Assembly: GCA_963681505.1 (NCBI GenBank)
Contig: OY811983.1
Location: forward strand, 5,946,590-6,010,589
From: Eunapius fragilis
Lineage: Eukaryota > Porifera > Demospongiae > Spongillida > Spongillidae
DNA length: 64,000 nucleotides
Direction: 5' to 3'
The notes beneath the pieces were generated by a model that was not told where the DNA came from, ran no database searches, and was given only the letters and a program-made list of their open reading frames with translations. Every line of letters starts with the position of its first letter. Position 1 is the stretch's first letter. Below are positions 62,901 through 64,000 of this stretch, one piece after another. Both the position numbers and the translations under genes were made by a program.

Positions 62901-64000
62901 GTACAGGTATCAATGTCAGGGAATGCAGAGCAGTTGAATACACGTCGTCGGCAGTCTCTTGACCTTGTCCCTGATATGTCTATTGAGATCACCTCCATGG
63001 ATGTTCTGAACCTTACCCTTACAAAGACCTCCATAAGCCTGGTGAATGAGCTGGTTCATGTAAGTGCATAATAGTTTATTTCAAGGTTGCTCTGATAAAA
63101 TGGACATGGAGATATGTACAGTGCTGACTTGTGTTGTATTGACTATTGTTGTATGTAGTGGATGGGTTTATTGTATATTGCATATAGGACTATATGGAAG
63201 GTGATAAAGGAGATATGGTTGACTACGCACCTGAATCATATGATGCAGTTTACTATTTGATCAATGAGGTGAGTGTCTCATATAACGATGTTTATAGCTC
63301 ATCTAGTTGTTCATAGATTGCAAAATCGTCCTTATTTAAGGACCAGCATCCTTAAATAAAGATTAAGGATTGAAAAGTATTGTAGGCAGGTTAGGCATTG
63401 ATCAAGTGGTTAGCAAGTGTTTTAGATGCACATGTACATACACATAGGTGTAGCTAGGCAATATATATTGCACAATGTATGATTTTTTAAAAATGCTGAA
63501 TCACTTTCTGTAGCTTGGGAACAATTATGCTGTGTCAGTAAAGCCAGGAGGAACCTTGAAGGTATGTGTACTGACTGTGTGCATGTACATGTATGGGTGC
63601 TTAGGATACAAGTGAAATACAGTTGGGGATTACGCACATATGGTAGCTGTGGTAAATTGGTTGTTTAAAGGTCCACGGAGGGTATCGCAGCACCCTGTAC
63701 TGTGGAGCAGAACCTCGTGAGCTGCCTCTCATTCTTGCTGACCGAGAGTCAAGTCCTCAAAAGCCTTCCATGAAGGACCTGACCAGAAAGGTTCACATTC
63801 TGCAGATAGAGGTGAGATACATAAGGGAAGGGGGAGGGGGGGGGGGGGCTAAACAAGCAATGCACGTGGACAGTATTGTGTTTATGAATATCATAAGATA
63901 CTTGTATTAAATTTTGCCAGATAAAAATAATTTGTAACTAATTGGAAACATATTGTTAACATTGACATTGTATACATGTATGTATGTGCACCCATTCATT
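7343..64000 (+). CDS. VPS13: VPS13 (A/C-clade) bridge-like lipid-transfer protein, expanded and incomplete at the 3' end
   Basis: VPS13 proteins sit at organelle contact sites and move bulk glycerolipid along a hydrophobic groove built of repeating beta-groove (RBG) modules. The start is a true ATG in a good context (AACATGG) and opens with the conserved family N-terminus (FESVLVQVLNRFLG). I assign 122 exons whose phases all agree: 7343-27480 (32 exons, 910 codons), six 12-exon cassettes at 27750-55665 (3,091 codons), and 18 exons at 55724-63811 (768 codons). Family landmarks appear in order: chorein N-terminus, the WWRYAFDAE / WSWSHIRAHR block, GWW motif, the acidic SDESEFETASEGE segment, repeated rod cassettes, and the TLDDDRPG block before the VAB region. 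The VAB, ATG2-C and PH-like parts would lie beyond the window. Human VPS13A and C have about 3,170 and 3,750 residues in total, so this product is unusually long. No in-frame stop was found in the assigned exons. Confidence 0.93.
8140..8420. repeat. Minisatellite, about 21-bp unit
   Basis: About 13 units of GTATGTCACATGATGCTGCTT with some 15- to 18-bp truncated units. It lies in the first long intron of VPS13 (7924-10755). Open frames across it on both strands are artefacts of the repeat. Confidence 0.9.
8545..9386. repeat. Minisatellite, 31-bp unit, about 27 copies
   Basis: The unit starts GGGCATGGCCATGTGAGGAT and continues GACTGGGATAA. Copies are nearly identical; variants are GGAC for GGCC and GATGAG for GATAAG. 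Because 31 is not a multiple of three and the unit has no minus-strand stop, all three minus-strand frames stay open for 277-332 codons. They are not genes. Intronic in VPS13. Confidence 0.95.
9495..9760. repeat. Minisatellite, about 36-44-bp unit, 7 copies
   Basis: Units share GGAGGTGACACAGAACACAG followed by CTAGTAATGGTTTGGATGAT; some units lack the middle. A poly-G run (about 25 bases) follows at 9811-9835. Third minisatellite in the same intron. The remainder of this intron, 9840-10755, shows nothing except a short perfect palindrome around 10102-10120. Confidence 0.85.
10756..11240 (+). CDS. VPS13: VPS13 exons 5-8
   Basis: Exons 10756-10857, 10928-10995, 11072-11110 and 11181-11240. They encode AVRYDVQTDLMERREAK with a charged helix (KQLKQVEDTKKK), then PGFVEKLVTQIVKNL, VKVRNIHIQYEDS and APFSFGVTLDSL. 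These match the conserved early VPS13 order: helix, 'EKL-TQI-KN-QV', 'IHI-YED', and 'PFSFGVTL'. The last of these is a short exon found only by phase and motif. Phases (1, 0, 0, 0) agree. These residues form the first beta strands of the lipid groove after the chorein cap. Confidence 0.92.
11448..11700. repeat. Minisatellite, 41-bp unit, about 6 copies
   Basis: Unit CCCAGGGGAAGGCAGTGTGG followed by ACGTGTGCATGTATGTACACA, in the intron between exons 8 and 9. It creates several spurious open frames on both strands. Confidence 0.9.
12116..14130 (+). CDS. VPS13: VPS13 exons 9-12
   Basis: Exons 12116-12181, 12452-12532, 13901-13955 and 14057-14130. They encode YDIEGTSVDPDTSLIYK, ILQLNCLSIYWNSN, DILHQNIARGHKTSDLQY and VHPITASARVRLSTKPG. 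The pattern 'L-L--LS-YWN' followed by 'Y-I--PI-ASA-L' is characteristic of the VPS13 N-terminal half. Exon 11 is only 55 bp and is reached across a 1.1-kb pyrimidine-only intronic tract that ends about ten bases before its acceptor (ACTGTAG). Phases 0, 0, 1, 0 agree. Confidence 0.9.
12793..13890 (+). repeat. Pure-pyrimidine tract in intron 10
   Basis: About 1.1 kb of C and T with occasional A, built of variants of CCTACCCTCCTTCCT and CCTCCCTACC. It is irregular rather than a perfect satellite. All three plus-strand frames are open for over 360 codons (S/L/P-only) and are not genes. The tract ends just upstream of the acceptor of the 55-bp exon at 13901. Confidence 0.95.
14254..14299. repeat. 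(GT)n microsatellite
   Basis: An uninterrupted GT run apart from one GA, in the intron between exons 12 and 13. Confidence 0.95.
14335..15137 (+). CDS. VPS13: VPS13 exons 13-16
   Basis: Exons 14335-14388, 14677-14867, 14934-15018 and 15075-15137. They encode ALVKLVLQEVALSLSKQQ, the large block from YQTIMNFIESLDRL through KYRPL, RAWWRYAFDAE and AWSWSHIRAHR, then REYTKAYVEKLL and GLEDQLDVLNITICRQ. The RxWWxYA and WSWxxIxxHR motifs followed by 'Y---Y---L' and 'LE--LDV-NI-L-R' are among the most conserved signatures of VPS13A/C. The 191-bp exon is the clearest single family match in the N-terminal part. Phases 0, 2, 0, 0 agree. Confidence 0.96.
15138..16422. other. Intron with MITE ends, a foldback and a small tandem repeat
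   Basis: Two copies of the GGGACACTGTCCAGCAA-type end lie at about 15160 and 15233. A foldback element has arms at 15572-15619 and 15659-15703 sharing TTTTCCCGCTCAATTT. About 3.5 copies of a 30-bp unit containing GATCACGTGATGATG lie at 15981-16085. No coding sequence seen. Confidence 0.6.
16423..17243 (+). CDS. VPS13: VPS13 exons 17-19
   Basis: Exons 16423-16564, 17037-17122 and 17176-17243. They encode the charged start AQRKLQEKKKVESE, a tryptophan-rich VGWWSWATGWAV (VPS13C has a GGWFSGLWG-type motif here), a KDSPKEP linker, then EVIAREKEKLYQAIGYAKDS and KLPDYPKE-YIAHYLIFELKKVSVQL. 'EK-KL--AIGY' followed by 'LP--YVAH---L-L---SV' is the VPS13A/C order. The linker is a non-conserved loop. Phases 1, 0, 2 agree. 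Confidence 0.93.
17244..18732. other. Intron 19, one foldback element
   Basis: No coding sequence seen. Imperfect inverted arms at about 17634-17689 and 17690-17741 share GGATTACATC and CAGACCC/GAACCTA-like ends, a small foldback element. Confidence 0.5.
18733..21456 (+). CDS. VPS13: VPS13 exons 20-23
   Basis: Exons 18733-18801, 20581-20678, 21234-21334 and 21398-21456. They encode IAHFVTTDIAADVKHCPTSK, SIVKTVHMSGLVKDVEEQAP, LLSVEFEVKPFKSQANYRA with LAPILVFYDA, and VTVDAVIGMFLLPKD. The last two match the VPS13C block 'LL-I-FE-NP...V-VIYDA-TV-AVVEFF'. The first exon is short and isolated by about 1.5 kb on each side; it was accepted because its phase (1 base in, 2 out) and splice sites fit. 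The intron 18802-20580 shows nothing I can name. Confidence 0.88.
21935..22080. mobile_element. Foldback element with about 50-bp arms
   Basis: Arms 21935-21988 and 22028-22080 are inverted copies sharing GGTTAGAC(G/A)CTGAAAC, GGGATCTA and GATTTAGAATCCCC. Just upstream, 21812-21840 is a separate short hairpin with 13-bp arms (GATTCTAAGTGCC). Intronic, no coding sequence. Confidence 0.7.
22331..24244 (+). CDS. VPS13: VPS13 exons 24-28
   Basis: Exons 22331-22415, 23198-23265, 23328-23409, 23607-23694 and 24127-24244. They encode ISAAAASALEGIKTQTRAGL (VPS13C: A-L-K-EEIKERTATGL), FFDLDVSFKSPCLLIPEGG, LMVADLGSLRVT, the EASYDKFNIQISNVQVVV block, and DDWKKVLLYRDSTHHLLQPSG. 'YDKF-I-I-NVQ-L' followed by 'W------HP--MHILQP' is diagnostic for VPS13A/C. 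The donor of the second exon (AAGAG, then GTTGTC) is weak but in phase. Phases 0, 2, 0, 1, 2 agree. Confidence 0.94.
22416..23197. other. Intron 24
   Basis: No coding sequence, element or tandem repeat recognised; several TACATGTA palindromes are present. Confidence 0.4.
23777..24039. mobile_element. Short hAT-like MITE with 8-bp target duplication
   Basis: The element begins CAGGCGGCCCCAG and ends CTGGGGCCGCCTAT, imperfect inverted repeats of about 13 bp. It is flanked by identical GCATGCCA at 23769-23776 and 24040-24047. It is 263 bp long with no coding capacity and lies in the intron before the exon at 24127. Confidence 0.65.
24731..25219. repeat. Minisatellite, about 12 copies of a 37-47-bp unit
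   Basis: The unit core is TACCTAGCGTCATCCCCAGG followed by CCCTATATATATTTGTATATG, with length variation in the TA run. It ends about 20 bases before the inverted-repeat element at 25241. Confidence 0.92.
25241..26092. mobile_element. Inverted-repeat element carrying a RecQ-like helicase fragment
   Basis: Left end (25241-25330) and right end (about 26005-26092, reverse strand) share ATAGGGCC, GCATG(C/T)(A/G)CTAAGCCAT, and AATCGTATACTAT in the same order, forming imperfect inverted repeats of about 85 bp. Inside lies a helicase-like reading frame (25411-25578). Superfamily and target duplication undetermined. Located in VPS13 intron 28. Confidence 0.6.
25411..25578 (+). pseudogene. RecQ-like helicase fragment (Walker A region)
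   Basis: The frame reads LKAKQEETLFHLYNGRDVFA, then WFPTGYGKSICYQLLPFIV, and stops at TGA 25576. 'LK-KQEE----L--G-DVF---PTGYGKS-CYQ--PF' is the N-terminal ATP-binding (motif I) region of RecQ-family DEAD/DEAH helicases; GYGKS is the nucleotide-binding loop. Only about 50 codons exist, with no downstream DEAH box or helicase C domain, so it cannot be functional alone. It is either a decayed transposon gene or a captured host fragment. Confidence 0.7.
26294..27480 (+). CDS. VPS13: VPS13 exons 29-32: last unique segment before the cassettes
   Basis: Exons 26294-26366, 26444-26506, 26981-27071 and 27263-27480. They encode LVVSGTLPSIALSLSDRKV, LVRSLPLPPSLASKS, AAIYPTISTGTVISM and the acidic/basic segment ESDESEFETASEGEEED with KKKKSKRTKEEK, ending TTLKLHFAINE. 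Order and motifs match VPS13C: 'KVSGGLPL---RISD-K', 'SIPLP', then a serine/acid stretch of the VESESDDEYFDAEDGE type. That acidic stretch in human VPS13A/C carries an FFAT-type motif for VAP binding at the ER; here SEFETASE could serve the same role, which is inference. The final residues parallel the end of each later cassette, so the cassette repeat begins right after. Confidence 0.94.
27161..27262. repeat. Three 33-bp tandem units ending at a splice acceptor
   Basis: Units of TATATACATGTATACATCGC followed by CTTTTCACACATG. In the third unit the end reads CACCTTTTCACACAG and provides the acceptor for the exon at 27263. Confidence 0.85.
27750..31194 (+). CDS. VPS13: VPS13 cassette U1 (type B), 12 exons, 519 codons
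   Basis: Exons 27750-27906, 27978-28048, 28101-28249, 28308-28393, 28470-28586, 29484-29535, 29648-29696, 30009-30053, 30127-30240, 30294-30377, 30440-30714 and 30837-31194. First of six tandem cassettes. Landmarks: e1 ERLKFLLSEMETEVVMRTWD; e5 YIEAKFGGLEVTVGDEQGD; e6 GLNTTVAVLEECTLVTA; e8 VVSKMDDSAMIISAQ; e9 ISSADLCVSATVQRLTVYLV; e11 APLVVLPLTSTSSSAFVADL; e12 VVPDISIDAELPSLDVQL. These align in order with human VPS13C ('EATMRTFDLTV', 'NIIV-DVDPK', 'V-CIQIVYL-KF', 'LKAPVIVIPQSS', 'VPVVEIKGHLD'), the same region that is present twice in VPS13C. Each cassette probably covers two to three RBG modules of the lipid groove. U1 is the most divergent copy in e1-e9. e4 is a variable hydrophilic loop. 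Confidence 0.93.
28813..29019 (+). pseudogene. Possible mobile-element protein remnant in a U1 intron
   Basis: Between e5 and e6 of U1, an open frame encodes GPEALKALSQVATRLAIRG, then LTDLFGRLSHSLIRANARAI, ending HLVQQVDELCV-stop. It has no splice sites and no counterpart in the other cassettes. The style (a conserved 'W-PEAL', 'LFGRL---L-RANARAIL' ending) recalls C-terminal parts of mobile-element proteins from aquatic invertebrates, but I cannot name the family. The rest of this 0.9-kb intron (28587-29483) is featureless. Confidence 0.35.
31254..33849 (+). CDS. VPS13: VPS13 cassette U2 (type A), 12 exons, 519 codons
   Basis: Exons 31254-31410, 31467-31540, 31607-31755, 31823-31887, 31977-32090, 32312-32363, 32525-32576, 32676-32720, 32778-32900, 32950-33033, 33090-33364 and 33483-33849. 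Type A diagnostic sequences: e1 VVLRLNEQSDGVKNERL; e3 NDIQSPYYGFSAQPTEQY; e6 DLSVTVAILEQWTTVTT; e7 MRNIAITDNDPNTCHPK. The intron after e1 starts GCAAGT, a GC-AG intron. e12 ends with the long charged loop (DMEVGDDGREKGVTEEKG) shared only with U5. e9 is three codons longer than in U1. Core e10-e12 is nearly identical to all other copies. Confidence 0.93.
33902..40763 (+). CDS. VPS13: VPS13 cassette U3 (type B), 12 exons, 515 codons
   Basis: Exons 33902-34058, 34181-34257, 38423-38571, 38634-38704, 38770-38871, 39200-39251, 39427-39478, 39566-39610, 39674-39796, 39862-39945, 40008-40282 and 40406-40763. Type B: e1 VIIHLNEQCDGVNIERL with a GT donor; e2 IEQKPHILLCSGSDEG; e6 GLNIAITVSEKCTMVTA; e8 VVSKMDDSATVISTQ. 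It is stretched by a 4.2-kb intron between e2 and e3. e5 lacks the four codons DEHG that its paralogues have, an in-frame deletion. e12 carries the short SNKSEGEEDV loop as in U1 and U4. Confidence 0.92.
34258..38422. other. Expanded U3 intron (e2-e3), paralogous to the U6 intron
   Basis: Segments 34310-34930 and 36960-38400 match 46830-50530 (minus its hAT insert) and 51480-52910 in the U6 intron. Shared marks include GTCAGTTTTCTCGTCCCAG, CCATTGGC(A/T)GATGAA and GCAGGGCAGGATGGAGTGG. The middle (34935-36960) has no clear counterpart: it starts with a poly-G run after AGTGGCGGACT and includes a direct repeat of about 80 bp (36715-36875, CCCAGACCCTAATGGAGGAG). No VPS13 exon was found inside. 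Confidence 0.7.
37548..38109 (-). pseudogene. Degenerate minus-strand reading frames in the U3 intron
   Basis: Two adjoining minus-strand frames encode VCSLKEADEGKPVYLLLQKV and, further on, DIKSLKRQLAGAQGVANNC with SVSIVSSRTTPSCPAAGV. A second copy lies at 52002-52517 in the U6 intron. The copies differ by indels that change frame between the two halves. I do not recognise the protein. Presence in both type-B introns shows it entered before the A-B pair was duplicated. Confidence 0.4.
40821..43671 (+). CDS. VPS13: VPS13 cassette U4 (type A), 12 exons, 512 codons
   Basis: Exons 40821-40977, 41034-41107, 41176-41324, 41392-41456, 41558-41671, 42008-42059, 42366-42417, 42519-42563, 42621-42743, 42793-42876, 42931-43205 and 43326-43671. 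Nearly identical to U2 through e1-e11, including the GC-AG intron after e1 (GCAAGT at 40978). e12 starts with the four-codon-shorter NDATIDRRHMIVSPIKF form but keeps the SNKSEGEEDV loop, so it looks like a recombinant between U2/U5-type and U1/U3-type ends. The intron between e6 and e7 holds a (GT)n/(GTAT)n microsatellite. Confidence 0.92.
42097..42272. repeat. (GT)n and (GTAT)n microsatellite in U4
   Basis: About 25 bases of GT followed by about 130 bases of GTAT units with minor interruptions. The same intron in U5 has a pure GT run (44900-44972) and in U2 a short degenerate GT/GTAT run (32365-32435). Open frames of repeating C/V/M/Y residues across it are artefacts. Confidence 0.93.
43729..46398 (+). 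CDS. VPS13: VPS13 cassette U5 (type A), 12 exons, 516 codons
   Basis: Exons 43729-43885, 43942-44015, 44083-44231, 44301-44365, 44467-44580, 44820-44871, 45071-45122, 45224-45268, 45338-45451, 45501-45584, 45639-45913 and 46032-46398. GC-AG intron after e1 (43886). e9 is the short form (VKVVDKATVDIYSADLYVS), three codons less than in U2 and U4. e12 has the DMELGDDGREKGVTEEKG loop shared only with U2. e8 can start at either of two in-frame AGs six bases apart (after CCTAG or after ATCAAG). Confidence 0.93.
44900..44972. repeat. (GT)n microsatellite in U5
   Basis: Almost pure GT run in the e6-e7 intron, at the position of the (GTAT)n array in U4. Confidence 0.93.
46451..55665 (+). CDS. VPS13: VPS13 cassette U6 (type B), 12 exons, about 510 codons
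   Basis: Exons 46451-46607, 46700-46776, 52926-53074, 53128-53198, 53264-53377, 53504-53555, 53650-53701, 54549-54593, 54655-54768, 54825-54908, 54963-55237 and 55326-55665. Type B like U3: e1 VIIHLNEQCDGVNIERL, e2 IEQKPHILLYSGSDEG, e3 DDPQSPGYSSSSQPTEQF. e6-e8 have diverged further (STVSVMEEATIVTA; MNDIMVTDKSPANCYPM). The e2-e3 intron is 6.1 kb and holds a hAT transposon. The acceptor of e12 is weak: start 55326 (after CGCAAG) or 55311 (after AAATAG) both keep the frame; the first residues (KIEELNYTVVKPVQF) differ from all other copies. The e12 loop is also unique (ADKGEGGSVEDRSR). Confidence 0.9.
47081..50035 (-). mobile_element. hAT-superfamily transposon, degenerate
   Basis: Left end CGGTGATGCCGCGGT and right end (minus) CAGTGATGCCGCGGT form inverted repeats that fit the hAT consensus start CAGTGNTGCC. 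Flanks CCCACAAC (47073-47080) and CCTACAGC (50036-50043) are an imperfect 8-bp target duplication (6 of 8). The element is 2,955 bp and its gene runs on the minus strand, opposite to VPS13. Subterminal copies of CGGTCA/TGACCG motifs occur near both ends, a possible transposase binding array. Confidence 0.85.
47292..49511 (-). pseudogene. hAT transposase gene, multi-exon, frameshifted
   Basis: Read on the minus strand: 49511-49278 encodes an acidic N-terminus (LSEETLIIDCADSAEVSEE) and a possible BED-like start (FINSWLWKHY); 49370-49184 continues in another frame (SYVAVTGHWIDR); about 49180-49130 KLLSAVLAVSVDN; after an intron, 49050-48840 has ESHTAENIATLL, ITTDNGTNF (candidate first catalytic Asp) and CACHTFSL; 48780-48620 DHATREFIHLFRDI; 48570-48430 DIVTRWNSTHYMLER; 48370-48110 LPVPTEEQWM and EKYPTLSGVSRLI; and 47852-47292 the hAT C-terminal dimerisation domain (LAIPASSAPYERVFAQLK). 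At least two frame breaks are visible, so it is probably inactive, though the order of domains is complete. Confidence 0.85.
52002..52517 (-). pseudogene. Second copy of the degenerate minus-strand frames (U6 intron)
   Basis: Encodes CYRLTRDEIQTAKCSLKEAD with EGKPVYLLLQEVEG, and LTLLTGSVKEDIKSLKRQL with VANNCSPPSSVSIVSSRTT, closely related to 37548-38109. Here the central part reads KREVSADCQERLSTVWSAN without the stop seen in the U3 copy, but the upstream half is truncated. Function unknown. Confidence 0.4.
53702..54548. other. U6 intron between e7 and e8
   Basis: About 0.85 kb, much longer than the same intron in other cassettes (about 90-310 bp). No element ends or coding sequence recognised. 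Confidence 0.45.
55724..56909 (+). CDS. VPS13: VPS13 partial cassette U7: e1-e4 only
   Basis: Exons 55724-55880, 55938-56014, 56245-56393 and 56857-56909. They match the first four exons of a cassette: VVLHLNEKSERGNIEKLKLL, TQKVPHLLLSWGSEGEKVL, VSLPVEQSVSATMSVVNVWL, and the loop SSVEQNRQPVTTVPSTTT. Exon lengths 157, 77 and 149 equal those of type B cassettes. The donor after e1 is GT. Divergence is as high as in U1, so U1 and U7 are the old edges of the array. From here the gene goes straight to the downstream unique exons. Confidence 0.88.
57140..58429 (+). CDS. VPS13: VPS13 rod segment after the array
   Basis: Exons 57140-57252, 57456-57619, 57803-58166 and 58319-58429. They encode ISGGYELFHVTAALDRVEVKI, the block LASLSVVGLKASVSTRDNG then AELFMDNFTLDDDRPG, the long exon with MVHVTYMSSAKNEQSVVAEV, VLVNLPFILKLVNFFAAALK and VTVTRPCIALIETPG, and VVSVDLEQKTECWNLGATV. 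These align in order with VPS13C ('L-L--CTLDDLREG', 'MIDISY', 'KLYVCASVEFLMTVADFF', 'MTLKAMITDPEVVFVA'). Phases 0, 2, 0, 0 agree. Confidence 0.93.
58430..59123. other. Intron with an unexplained short open frame
   Basis: 58783-58929 is a 48-codon plus frame (GLSIPTLLIYEDDKCPSVVD, then FKETLQQGLTSRTFKLIF) ending in TGA. It follows an acceptor-like ACCCAG but has no donor. It may be a mobile-element remnant; not recognised. Confidence 0.3.
59124..60611 (+). CDS. VPS13: VPS13 rod segment, five exons
   Basis: Exons 59124-59279, 59557-59647, 59984-60051, 60107-60247 and 60510-60611. They encode TRVLAPAPMITASLSSTG with LLLTVSPATVRLILNVARSL, EEDLPPSAPADLFSKKEVDK, LGVDRIAQFTRLVSQTAPAK, LKVAVREVTIVVEKERTVG and INSNVMLTFTATKIPYCHLP. 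They fit VPS13C 'TTVLQPCSL...VKEFIIKISPIILNTVLTIM', 'LW--K', and 'VVESIQVTLECGLGHRTVPLLLAESKFSG'. The last exon (60510-60611) is accepted on phase and splice sites alone and is the least certain. Confidence 0.85.
60612..61200. other. Intron with poly-C run
   Basis: Contains a C run at about 60722-60740. No coding sequence recognised. Confidence 0.4.
61201..63811 (+). CDS. VPS13: VPS13 exons leading towards the VAB domain (last in window)
   Basis: Exons 61201-61335, 62907-63059, 63188-63268, 63514-63561 and 63671-63811. They encode LQVDYFNTSHGIWESVLEPL (VPS13C: LQVHYYNEIHAVWEPLIE), then WSLNAK; SLDLVPDMSIEITSMDVLNL with LTLTKTSISLVNEL ('MNITISKS-LN--NNL'); YAPESYDAVYYLINE; NNYAVSVKPGGTLK; and GYRSTLYCGAEPRELPLILA. 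The final donor at 63812 is GTGAGA, so coding continues beyond the window. The 1.57-kb intron before 62907 is featureless except for a transposon-like end (CAGTGGATCCTGCTTAATTG) near 62620. Confidence 0.9.
61336..62906. other. Long intron, possible transposon terminus
   Basis: No exon recognised. Near 62620 the sequence CAGTGGATCCTGCTTAATTG followed by AGACAC resembles the terminal repeat of pogo/Tigger-like elements; no opposite end was found. Confidence 0.35.
63812..64000. other. Start of the next VPS13 intron
   Basis: Follows a GTGAGA donor; contains a G run at 63833-63848. No acceptor or exon before the window ends. Confidence 0.6.

Overview
This is animal (metazoan) DNA, not bacterial. 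The coding sequence is split into many short exons with GT-AG (a few GC-AG) introns. Introns are AT-rich, full of micro- and minisatellites, and carry DNA-transposon remnants. I cannot name the species; compact introns, many TACATGTA-type palindromes and a lineage-specific gene structure would suit a marine invertebrate such as a sponge, but that is a guess.

Nearly all of 7343-64000 is one plus-strand gene of the VPS13 family (A/C clade), a bridge-like lipid-transfer protein. I trace 122 phase-compatible coding exons (14,307 nt, 4,769 codons) from the ATG at 7343 to 63811; the gene runs off the right edge before the VAB, ATG2-C and PH-like C-terminal regions. Exons 1-32 (7343-27480, 910 codons) are the chorein N-terminus and first part of the lipid-conducting rod. 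Exons at 55724-63811 are the rod segment leading towards the VAB domain.

The striking part is 27750-55665. A 12-exon cassette of about 510-519 codons is present six times in tandem (U1-U6), followed by a partial seventh (U7, first four exons). Every cassette begins and ends in phase 0. The copies fall into two types: B (U1, U3, U6) and A (U2, U4, U5), arranged B-A-B-A-A-B, with the U2-U3 pair repeated as U5-U6 exactly 12,549 bp away. The encoded protein should be far longer than human VPS13A (about 3,170 residues) or VPS13C (about 3,750), by enlarging the lipid-conducting rod.

The left flank (1-7342) holds the probable 3' end of an unrecognised minus-strand gene (1332 to about 1960) and a nested cluster of non-autonomous DNA transposons (5996-7027). 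Introns carry several minisatellites, a 1.1-kb pure pyrimidine tract, a RecQ-helicase-like fragment inside an inverted-repeat element (25241-26092), a degenerate hAT transposon (47081-50035), and several foldback/MITE elements. Exon boundaries were read by eye from splice signals, phase and family resemblance; they were not tested against transcripts.
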